From RGIG8700 sp045648505 (GTDB lineage Bacteria > Bacillota > Clostridia > RGIG6154): a DNA stretch of 9,535 nt. Of this stretch, positions 1-8,700 are shown one piece after another. Location: positions 1 through 9,535 of the forward strand of contig JAZROD010000055.1 in NCBI GenBank assembly GCA_045648505.1. Reading direction: 5' to 3'. The translations under genes and the position numbers were made by a program. Positions within the stretch are counted from its first letter, which is position 1; each line of letters begins with the position of its first letter. Under the pieces are notes generated by a model that made no database searches, was not told the origin of the DNA, and worked only from the letters and a program-made list of their open reading frames with translations.

Positions 1-2
1 TT

Positions 3-77
3 GAAGAATATCTACTACTCGTTGAAGATTGGTTAATTTTCTACAATTCAACAAGATTAAAAAACAGGAAGAGGTAA
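3..77 (+). CDS. Possible C-terminal tail of an IS3-type transposase (5' end outside window)
   Basis: A frame open from the left edge ends at TAA 75-77. Its last residues read VEDWLIFYNSTRLKNRKR. The pattern E-D-(W/Y)-(L/I)-x-F-Y-N-x-x-R-(L/I) resembles the end of the rve integrase domain in IS3-family OrfB proteins, where an acidic residue followed by aromatic-YN-x-x-R lies near the C-terminus. The usual following 'SP-x-x-(Y/F)-R' segment is missing, so the gene may be truncated or frameshifted. The stop codon falls in the loop of the hairpin at 60-95. Only 24 codons are visible, so the match is suggestive and could be chance. An inverted repeat about 40 bp further on could be the element's right end, which adds slight support. 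Confidence 0.3.
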   Translation, partial: EEYLLLVEDWLIFYNSTRLKNRKR

Positions 78-95
78 CTTCCTCTCCCTGTTTTT
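60..95. terminator. Bidirectional rho-independent terminator
   Basis: Arms 60-74 and 81-95 pair over 15 positions with one A/C mismatch, around the 6-nt loop TAACTT. The stem core is AGAGG/CCTCT and the outer part is AAAAACAGG/CCTGTTTTT. On the plus strand the hairpin ends in a T-run (91-95). On the minus strand it ends in TTTTTTAATC, so it can stop transcription from either side. It is the best candidate terminator for the minus-strand lyase gene, whose stop lies about 65 bp away, and for whatever gene enters from the left. Confidence 0.75.
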
Positions 96-117
96 CTCGC
101 GCCAGTTTTTATTTTTT

Positions 118-137
118 GTGAACTAAATGGGGTTCAC
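118..137. repeat. Short inverted repeat, candidate insertion-sequence end
   Basis: GTGAAC (118-123) and GTTCAC (132-137) are perfect inverted copies around an 8-nt loop, TAAATGGG. Neither side is followed by a suitable T-run, so it is a poor terminator. The minus-strand reading TGAACCCCATTTAGTTCAC resembles the ends of IS3-family elements in Firmicutes, which typically start TG-AACCCC or similar. Together with the transposase-like tail at 3-77, it could be the right end of an element lying to the left. That would place the element boundary only about 23 bp beyond the stop of the lyase gene. This reading rests on remembered patterns, not a database match. Confidence 0.3.
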
Positions 138-159
138 TTCAGCCCAGGCTCGCCCTTTT

Positions 160-2523
160 TTATCCGATATATTTAAGTGTAATTTCTGTTGATGAAACTT
201 CAAAATCTGCGATACCGCTTTCTTCTTTAACATCAACTGTTTTTTCATTAATATTCCATTTTCCGCCTTTAAGACCAATAACATAACAATGTTTAACATC
301 TTCAGGAACTGTAAATGAAAGCTCATCTTCAAATCCGTTTCCGTTTTCAGGGAAGATAACTGCATTTTTAAGGATTGCAGCACCAAGATAACCTTCGCCC
401 TTGATTTCAACCGCTTTGTGGAACGGTAGAACATTACTGTCACCGAAAACAAGTCTTGGAGAATAGTCAACATCAGGTGCAATATACATAACCGTTAACA
501 TACGGTCTGTTTTTGATGGTTTTTCAGGTGTGATTTCAATTCTTCCCCAACCTTCTTCAACATTGAAGTTAAATATAAAATCATCACCGTCGATTTTTGT
601 TCTTTCGTAGTTTATACGATTTGCCTGGAACTGTTGTCCAGCACCGCCGATTGTTGAATACTTAACCTTTGTACCCATAGACTGAATGTAAAGTCTGCTG
701 CTTAAATTGGTAATCATACCGCAAGGTCTTTCCTCTTCCCCGATGGTTGTAAGCATAGGCTTTGCCTGGGTGTGAAGAAGGAATGTTTTTTTATAGCTTG
801 CGTCTTTAGATGTAATTCTGTCAAACACAAAGAATATGAGAGGATTGTCGTCTCTGCCTGTATGGAGAGAGAACATATATCTTTTTACTTCATCAACCGT
901 TTCTTTATCATACGCCCCGGTTATATCACCGCAAAGACAGGTATACTTAAGTTCTTCATTTTCGAGCTTGTAATCGTGGTATAAAACCTTTCCCCACTTA
1001 AAGCTGTCATTTTCCTGCCATGCATACATATCAAGAACTTCTTCAGAAACATGGTCGTCTGTTCTCTGTCCGCCACAATATGGCCATTTTGGAGTGTGGG
1101 TCATATTGGGATTATAAACTAAAATACTGTTGCACGAAACGGTCTGTTTGTTATACGCAAGGTCAATTGGATAATGATAAAGTCCGTAATGACCTGATTT
1201 TGATGCAAGAATTCCTTTATGGAAAATCTGGAAATTACCCGCATCCTTGTGCTCGTGGTTTGCAGAATATGCTTCTCCTATTTTCATATATGTCATAACA
1301 GCATCTCTGTCTGTCCAAGAAGTTCTTGCATACATCGAGCCCATCGGTGAGCCTATGTACTGAACAAGAGGTAAATCTGAAAGTGGTGCGCACGGAATAT
1401 GTGTTTTATTAAAAATAAGGTGGTGCACCGGTGTAAAAGCCATTGTGAAGAATGTAGAAAAGTTATTTAAGGATTTCTTTGCAAAACCTTTAAGAACAGG
1501 ATTCTCGTAAAGGTATGCACCCCAATAGGCTGTAAGACAAAGAGATGCATATCTTGTGCCTTCGTTGTACTCGTCACCAATTCTCATCATTTCTCCGTCC
1601 GGTCTTATCATATGAAGGAAAGTAAGACAGGTCTGTTCAAAAGTATCTCTGTCAAACAAATGCTTTTTATTATCATACATTGCAGAGAATATAGCATCGC
1701 CAAACAAAAGTGAATTTTCCCTTGCAGGTCCGTATGCACTTCCCTGTGGATTTTCACCTGAACTCATAAAGAAATTCTGCGTTGGAACAAGGTCTTTCTG
1801 AACTACACGCTGAGTAATATCGTAATATTCAGGATATTCGTCATAAAGAGCAATACCAACTGCTGCCCAGGCAACAAGAAAAATCGTTCCGCTCATATGG
1901 CCTATCATTAAGCTTCCGCCTGTTGGAGGGAAATCAGGATATTCAAGATATTTAAAGCATTTTGAAGTTACACCGCAAGCAATATGATACTTGTCTTTAG
2001 CACTTAAAAGGTCATAACACCAGTCATAAACACAGGCAACCTTCTCCATAATACGCATAGTTGTATAATGTGCCATACCTGCAGGCATCTGTGATAAATC
2101 AAAGGTTTTAAGATATGAAAGAACACCTGCAACTGCTTCATAGCCGTGAAGCTCGTTTCCTGTGATTATGTAGCTGAAGGCTTTTGCGTTCAGGCAGGTT
2201 AAAATATTTGAGTCTATAATTCTCATGTGACTCATTGAATTTGTGTCTGTAATATCAGTAACAATACCGTCACATTCACATTCTGAAAGCTCAATATATT
2301 TTTCGTAAGCATATTTGTTTTCTTGGTGGGTTAAGTTGTTCTTTATTTCCTCAATTCTGTTTTTTGTAAAATAAAGTCTTGGATGCACACCTTTTGGTGG
2401 TATATGTTCAGGCTTTTCTTCTGCAGAAACTGTAGATTTTAAAAGTTCACCGAAATCTTCATCTTTAAAGCCTGCAATTTTTTCTTTAAGCAAACCTATT
2501 TTTTCTTCTTTGGTCAATATCAT
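160..2523 (-). CDS. Heparinase II/III-type polysaccharide lyase (PL21-like), cytoplasmic
   Basis: This 787-residue protein is close in length to heparinase II (about 770). Such lyases cleave uronic-acid-containing glycans by beta-elimination. It starts with a charged, non-hydrophobic segment, so it probably acts in the cytoplasm on imported oligosaccharides. The family opening GVHPRLYFTKNRIEEIK lies at residues 45-61. Residues about 60-350 should form the alpha/alpha toroid, about 380-640 the central beta-sandwich, and the rest the C-terminal beta sheet. The signature NHEHKDAGNFQIFHKG is at 422-437. By comparison with heparinase II, likely catalytic residues are H209, Y264 (in GSAYGPAREN) and H423. 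H425 matches a zinc ligand. The other two ligand positions look changed: K442 (in SKSG) replaces Asp, and C464 (in SCNSILVY) replaces His. G212 stands where heparinase II has a Glu. The ATG at 2523 is preceded by GGAGGG with 8-nt spacing. It is transcribed divergently from the giant secreted protein gene. The family call is firm; the substrate is unknown. Confidence 0.88.
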   Translation of the reverse strand: MILTKEEKIGLLKEKIAGFKDEDFGELLKSTVSAEEKPEHIPPKGVHPRLYFTKNRIEEIKNNLTHQENKYAYEKYIELSECECDGIVTDITDTNSMSHMRIIDSNILTCLNAKAFSYIITGNELHGYEAVAGVLSYLKTFDLSQMPAGMAHYTTMRIMEKVACVYDWCYDLLSAKDKYHIACGVTSKCFKYLEYPDFPPTGGSLMIGHMSGTIFLVAWAAVGIALYDEYPEYYDITQRVVQKDLVPTQNFFMSSGENPQGSAYGPARENSLLFGDAIFSAMYDNKKHLFDRDTFEQTCLTFLHMIRPDGEMMRIGDEYNEGTRYASLCLTAYWGAYLYENPVLKGFAKKSLNNFSTFFTMAFTPVHHLIFNKTHIPCAPLSDLPLVQYIGSPMGSMYARTSWTDRDAVMTYMKIGEAYSANHEHKDAGNFQIFHKGILASKSGHYGLYHYPIDLAYNKQTVSCNSILVYNPNMTHTPKWPYCGGQRTDDHVSEEVLDMYAWQENDSFKWGKVLYHDYKLENEELKYTCLCGDITGAYDKETVDEVKRYMFSLHTGRDDNPLIFFVFDRITSKDASYKKTFLLHTQAKPMLTTIGEEERPCGMITNLSSRLYIQSMGTKVKYSTIGGAGQQFQANRINYERTKIDGDDFIFNFNVEEGWGRIEITPEKPSKTDRMLTVMYIAPDVDYSPRLVFGDSNVLPFHKAVEIKGEGYLGAAILKNAVIFPENGNGFEDELSFTVPEDVKHCYVIGLKGGKWNINEKTVDVKEESGIADFEVSSTEITLKYIG

Positions 2524-2531
2524 TATTTATG

Positions 2532-2537
2532 CCCTCC
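2532..2537 (-). promoter_or_regulatory. Ribosome binding site of the lyase gene
   Basis: On the minus strand GGAGGG lies 8 nt upstream of the ATG at 2521-2523. This near-perfect Shine-Dalgarno sequence fixes the start codon. Confidence 0.85.
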
Positions 2538-2549
2538 ATCTTTTATTAA

Positions 2550-2578
2550 AGCATACCACAAAATCCTCTGATATGCAA
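2550..2578 (-). promoter_or_regulatory. Candidate sigma-A-type promoter for the lyase gene
   Basis: On the minus strand TTGCAT (2573-2578) and TATGCT (2550-2555) are separated by 17 bp. A TG dinucleotide one base upstream of the -10 gives an extended -10 (TGGTATGCT). Transcription would start near 2543, leaving a 5' leader of about 20 nt that contains the ribosome binding site. The spacing is ideal and the position fits, but no transcript evidence is available. Confidence 0.55.
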
Positions 2579-2580
2579 GC

Positions 2581-2625
2581 AAAATTCTGTTTGTTTTTTT
2601 GGGAATACTATAGGTAAAATTCTGT
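2581..2625. repeat. 10-bp direct repeat between the divergent promoters (possible operator)
   Basis: AAAATTCTGT occurs at 2581-2590 and again at 2616-2625, with starts 35 bp apart. The copies lie between the two predicted promoters, just upstream of the minus-strand -35 and about 18 bp upstream of the plus-strand -35. A regulator binding both copies could control both genes. The DNA here is AT-rich, so chance recurrence is possible. No regulator gene is present in the window. Confidence 0.35.
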
Positions 2626-2642
2626 CACTTTTTTATTCACTT

Positions 2643-2671
2643 TTGGCAAGATTTATAATACAATTTATTAT
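2643..2671 (+). promoter_or_regulatory. Candidate sigma-A-type promoter for the giant secreted protein gene
   Basis: TTGGCA (2643-2648) and TATTAT (2666-2671) are separated by 17 bp, matching consensus at 4/6 and 5/6 positions. Perfect TATAAT hexamers also occur at 2654-2659 and 2671-2676, but neither has a good -35 at proper spacing. The start site would be near 2678, giving a leader of about 30 nt. The strong AT bias makes the exact -10 uncertain. Confidence 0.5.
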
Positions 2672-2695
2672 ATAATTATAATTAAATACATAACA

Positions 2696-2702
2696 AAGGG
2701 AG
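2696..2702 (+). promoter_or_regulatory. Ribosome binding site of the giant secreted protein gene
   Basis: AAGGGAG ends 6 nt before the ATG at 2709-2711. It supports this start, which also places a complete signal peptide at the N-terminus. Confidence 0.8.
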
Positions 2703-2708
2703 ATTTAT

Positions 2709-2792
2709 ATGAAAAGTTCAATCAAAAAGACTTTATGCATTATTCTTACAATGTGCATAATTTTTTCTGCGTTTGTTTTTCCTGTATACGCA
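2709..2792 (+). other. Sec signal peptide (residues 1-28)
   Basis: Lysines at 2, 6 and 7 are followed by a hydrophobic core from about L9 to F24. A V-Y-A motif at 26-28 then precedes D29, giving a good signal peptidase I site after A28. C16 is preceded by L-T-M, which is not a lipobox, so a lipoprotein is unlikely. Confidence 0.85.
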
Positions 2793-5700
2793 GATAACAC
2801 AGCTTCATCAACTGACTTTAACAGTCTTGATCAGCAAAAACTGCAAATTGCCATAAACAGCTTGCAGACGCCGACAGTTGAAGGAATCGCACTTGCAAAA
2901 GACATTTACACTCACGCTTTCAGCTACAATTTTAACATGAAAAATACTGTCGCTGAAGTTCTCGACCAGGTTTTCGTAAATGGTTACAGTGAAGATGATT
3001 TTACAAACGATACTGCAACTGAAGGCACTTCAACGGTTGTTATAAATGTAATGAACACCATTGTTCCTACATTCTACAGCCACATTCCGGAAAACTTAAG
3101 CTCTTATTTTAACGGTGCACCATCACAAAACCCTTCATCTGCAGATTTAATCACAGGTGATTTACTTCTTATGGAAGTTTCAGGCGAAGGTAGTATATAT
3201 ATCTATAACGGCAAGCATTTTATAAAGCTTGTTAAACCAAGCCTTATAAGAGAGGATGCTGATACAGTTTTATCCTCTGCACTTAGCGCTGACAGATATG
3301 TTGTTTTAAGACCTTCAAATGAGCTTTCAGCCATACATCGTACAACAGAGGGTGAATTAAATCTTACAGATGCTCAAAAAGCTGTTATCGGCACTGCAGA
3401 AACCTACCTTTTAAGAGGATATCGCATACAGTATGACGATACTACTCCTTTTACAAAGAATTCATACAGATGGAATTCAGGTTTAAGAACTCCCGAAGAA
3501 AGCTCATTTGACAATATCGGCTTTACAAACTGTGCAGCTTTTACTTCGGAGGTTTATAAAACAGCATTAGGCTTCACAGATGTGAGTTATACAACCGGCT
3601 CTCAAATTTGGAGTGCTTATACAGTATGGAGATATCCTCAGGACACTTCTGCTTCAATCGGTGGCGAAACTGAAAAACAAAAGGCAGAAATCGAAGAAGA
3701 TTTTTACAACAACATTCAGCCTGGTGATATTATAAATATCCGATATGTCAAGTCAAAAGGTGGCGGACATGCAATGCTCTATATCGGAAACGGTAATATT
3801 ATTCACAGTGGCGGTTACAACTACAATTTTTCAACAGGTGATGTTACTGAAGCTTCTATAAAGCAAATGCGTGTTGAAGAGCTTTTTGACCCTGCCAACA
3901 AAAGATATGTATTCTCAAAGCTTAACTCTATCAATCTTGTGCGTCCTTTAAAAAGCTTTAATGGTACAATTCCACAGAACACTATAAACAGAATAACAAC
4001 AATGAAAGGTATTGTTGGAGAAAAACTTTCTTCAAAGAATAGATTTTCAACTGTAAATCCCGGTGATGAAATTACATACACCTTCAGGGTTTTCAATAGC
4101 AACGATGTAGAAAAAACTCTTGAAATCAAAGATACAGTTCCTGAAAATACAACCTACGTTTCAGGCGGCCTTACAAACAACAACGGCGAGCTTTCATCTT
4201 CAATAACAGTTCCTGCTTATGAAACAAAAGAGATTTCATACACAGTTAAAGTTAATGAGAATGCTCAAGACGGCATATGGATTACAAGTAATGACGCAAC
4301 TATCGGCGGTGTAATTCACAAAACCTATGAAATCCCTGTAAGAGAAACTCTTACATCTGCACAGCAAACAGCTGTATCTGAGGCGATTCAAAACAACTCA
4401 TCTCTTGCATCATCAACAGACAAAGGTATTGCATATGCAAACAAAATATACAAGGATGTATTAAATATTGATGCAGTACTTGCTCATGATGATGTTGCAG
4501 ATATAAAAAATCTCCTCTTCCCTGCTATTGATGAATACACAGTTATCACAGGGGTAACAGCAAGCGACTATATTGGTGCATACCATCTTGACTCAAACTC
4601 TCATTATGCCCAAATGCTTGTTCCCCGTATGTTCGGCGGAAGAAGAGTTGTAACCGAGCTTCACGCGGATAAAATTATTCAGAAACTTGAGCACAACCAG
4701 TTTGTAACTGGCGATATTATTCTTACAGAATCAAGTTCAGCAACAACACTTTATATGTATGACAACCAAAAGATTTTAAATCTTTCATCAGGAAGCTATT
4801 TATCAAGTGCAGACAGCTTCTTTGATAAGATTTTTGCCAATAACTGTTTTGCAGTTTTAAGACCTTCAATGAGCGATACATATGAATATGTAAAATCTCA
4901 ACTTGAAGTCTACATTGAAGAACTTAAGGAATTAAACAAAACAACTATCACAGACGATGAAGTTCTTGAAGAATTTGAAACAATTGTTGCAGGAATCGAC
5001 ACTTATCTTGCAGAAAACACAACTGAAAAGCTTTCATCAGTACAACAGCTTGTTTACGATACTGCAAAAACAAAAATCAACAATTACAAAAATCCACCTG
5101 TAGTAGTTCCTGAAGAACACATTACTGCCAAGGGTAAAATCTGGTTCGCATTAGGCGGTAACTCAAAATTCTTCGTAAAAACAGACGAAGAAGCTTATTT
5201 AAACAGAGCAAACTATACAGACTTCTTACCTGGTGTTGACTTTGCAGGATATGTTGCATCACCAACCGGAATTTTTACAACAGACCAGGCAGCTATTACA
5301 CTCCCTGGATTTGGCGGAAGTATGCTTGCATATACAGTTAACGAAAACCCATCAAACACAGGATATACTACAATTCCTGATTTCACCTTAGAAGACGACG
5401 GGAACTATTACTGGACAATCAAAGGTACACCTTACCTTATAAGACCTGCCAACAATGTTATTAAGCTTTTTGAAACTGCACCAAAAACAACTGCTATAAC
5501 AGACCAGGAAATAAAAGACAGATACGCATCACTTACATCAACTACTATTGATGTTCCTGATAAAAAATACGAATCACTTGGTTTCCTTGCAGCTTGTGTT
5601 ACTGCATATAGAAAATATTATAAAGTTACGCTTTACTACGCAGATGGAACAACAGATGTTCAGGTTGAAGAAATAAATGCTACTTACAACCCGAATGATT

Positions 5701-8700
5701 ACAGTGCAACTTATAAAGATGGACAGGTTTACCTTGCCAACTTCCTTAATACAAACAATGAGAGAGACGCAAGATTCGGCTTTGTTCCATGGGATGTTGA
5801 TATTGACTCTTCAAAAGTAATCACACAGGTTAAATTTGAAATCGATGCAGCAGATACCAACACAACACGTGCAGGACATATTATCTCTGCTTGGGGTGTT
5901 CCTGTAGATGGCGTAGAAGAACCACAACCATCAGCACTTGATACTTTAGTTACAGAGCTTGAAGCTCTTAACAATGCAGGTATTACATCAGATAGCGCAC
6001 TTTCTGCAGTTGAAGCAAAAGTTGCTGAAATTGATGCATATCTTACCGAAAATACAGATATTACACTTACAGAAAATCAGCAGGCAATTTATGATACTGC
6101 AAAAGCTAAAATAAAAGCATACAAAGATGCACAGACACCTGACGATACAACAGATAATTCTATCTATGCAGATGGCAAAGTATGGTTTGACTTAAACGGT
6201 AATGCAAGATTTTTCGTAAAATCAACAGATGATGCTTATGTTAACCGTACAACATATAAGGATTACCTTCCTGGTGTGGATTTTGCAGGTACTGTTCAAT
6301 ATCCAAGTGGTGATTTTGCAGCAGACCAGGCAGCTGTTAAATTCCCAAACAACGGTGGCGCTATGTTTGCTTACACAGTAGATGAAAAGCCATCAAGCAT
6401 TTCAGGCACTACTATCCCTGATTTAACTAAAACAGGCGACAATTACTACTGGACAGTAAACGGTATTCCTTATCTCTTAAGAGTGAATGAAAACGTTATC
6501 AAAATTGCAGGTATTGGCGGAACTTATGGTGCTAATGTAACTGCTGCAGACAAAGCAAAATATCAGTCATTAAGAGATGGCACAACAATAGATGTTCCTG
6601 ACAAAAAGTACCAATCTCTTGGTTTTCTTGTTGGTACTGTAAACAAATATCGTAAGAGCTATGATATATCAGTTTACTACCAGGGTGAAGAAACACCTGT
6701 TACAACAACAATAACCATCGGTGGCGGTGAAAACACAGGCGGTGAAAACTACACATATGGTAATGTTACTTTACAAGCATTCACTAACGCTGCTACAGTT
6801 GCTGAAAATAAATACAACTTCGTTCCAAAGGAAATTCCTGTAGATTCATCAAAAACAGTTACTGCTATCAAGTTCTGTGAAGATTATGTACACAACTACA
6901 ACATTGCACGTAGCGGTATGATCATTTCAGCATGGGGTATTGAAAAGGAAGTAACCCTTGACGAGTTAATAACAGAGCTTTCTGCATTAAACACAGCAGG
7001 TATTACAGATCTTAATTCATTAAATGCTTTGAAAGCAAAAGTTAAAGAAATTGATGCGCATCTTGCAAAAACATCTGCTGAATTAACATCAGCGCAGAAA
7101 CTCGTTTACGATACAGCGCTTACTCTTATTGCAGAAAAAGAATCAGAATTCTCATCTGCTACAGATAATTTAAAATCAAGAATTAACATTAAGTTCATCG
7201 GTAACTCAAAGCTTTATATGCAGTATGGAAGTGATGAGTACTTAAACAGATCGACACTTAGAAATTATCTCCCCGGACTTGACTTTACATCAAAAATCGC
7301 AAATCCAACCGGTAATTTTGATACTGACTATAACTATGTAACAACTACAGGTGAAATGTTCAGCGGTCCTCTTGCTGTCTTCCCTTATACAGTAAATGGT
7401 GCAACCGGTACAGTTACATCAACATCTGTTCCGAACTTTACAACAGATGCTAAAGGAAATACAATCTGGACAATAAGTAACACTCCATATATTGTAAAAC
7501 CAACAGAAAAAGTTATCAAACTTAACACCGCTTGCTCAACATCAAGTATCACAAACTCAACAACATTAACAGACAAGCAAAAAGAAGAATTAGTTGCTGC
7601 ATACGGATCACTTAAAGAAGTTACAATAGATGTTGCAGACGGTCAGTATGAAAAGTTCAATTTTCTTGCAGGTATATTCCACACCGATATAACATATAAC
7701 AGAATTCTTGATATTAAGCTTGTATACAGTGATGGCGAAGTTGCATCAACTGCTAAAATTTCATCTCAAGCAACAACAAACAATAATTACACAACAGGTT
7801 CACTTTACTTCCACGAAATTGCCGACGGCACAACATCAGGTATAAAGCTCTGGCACTCATTTAGACCATACGAAGTAACTGCTGATCCAAGCAAAACATT
7901 AACTGCAATTAAATTAATTGCTCCAACTACATATGAGAAATCCGATGGCACTGTTGCAGCTACAGGTGCCTATGTATACCCTGTATATGTTCTTTCAATT
8001 TATGCAGACCAGACAATTAAAGGTGCTCTTTCAGCAATCAGCGCAACATCTTCTTATGCAGATGCTTTAGCTGCAGTTAACACAGTTGATGCAATTCTTG
8101 CAGAAAACAACCTTACAACAACAGACCTTTCTCCTTCATCAAAAGCAAGCTACAATTTAGCAAAAGCTATTGTTGGAAATGCTGCAGACATTTTTGCACA
8201 GAGCATCAAACAGGCAACAGATGCAATGAAATCAATCACAGCAGATTCTACAATTACAGACGCTAAAGCTGCTGAAAAGCTTTATAAAGATGCACTTTCA
8301 ATTGAAGGTATTGAAGAATCACACTTTGATCAGACAATCGTTGCTAATTTCTATGCACTTTTCAACACCATCAAAGAAAATACACAGTTAACCGGCAAAA
8401 TTGAAATCGTTTACAACAAAGATGCGCTTCCATATGCTAAAGTTACAATTAATAACCCATCAGAACTTTCAGGTAAACCATACAAAGTAATTCTCGCTTA
8501 TTACAACGAAGCAAATAACTTAATTAATAAACAAATCTTTGATGAAGTAAGTACAATAGCAGAAAAACATAGCTATGAAATTGAAATTAACAACTTACCT
8601 GAAAACACAAAAACTATCAAAGGCTTTATCTGGAAAGATTTTGCAACACTCCTCCCTCTTGCGGAAGGAGCAGTTGCAACAAAGTCAGACAAAAATGTAT

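Noticed and set aside
141..161. AGCCCAGGCT followed by CGCCC and a T-run as a terminator
   Set aside because: The only complementary arms (AGCC/GGCT) leave a 2-nt loop and are separated from the T-run, so no stable terminator hairpin forms.
123..482. A 119-codon open frame on the minus strand
   Set aside because: It lies almost wholly inside the lyase gene in another frame. It has a low-complexity Leu/Lys-rich translation, no ribosome binding site and no recognisable family.
772..1298. Two plus-strand open frames antisense to the lyase gene (772-984 and 1020-1298)
   Set aside because: Both oppose a well-supported coding region and lack good ribosome binding sites and recognisable motifs.
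2671..2680. Palindrome TATAATTATA as an operator
   Set aside because: Such palindromes are expected by chance in this nearly pure A/T stretch; it probably just forms part of the -10/start region.
2739..2756. Possible lipoprotein signal around C16 of the giant protein
   Set aside because: The residue before the Cys is Met, not Gly/Ala/Ser, and a good signal peptidase I site (V-Y-A at 26-28) follows.
4872..8003. Repeated segments as a CRISPR-like or minisatellite array
   Set aside because: The repeats are about 1 kb long, in frame and diverged at the nucleotide level. They are protein domain duplications with no short repeat-spacer pattern.
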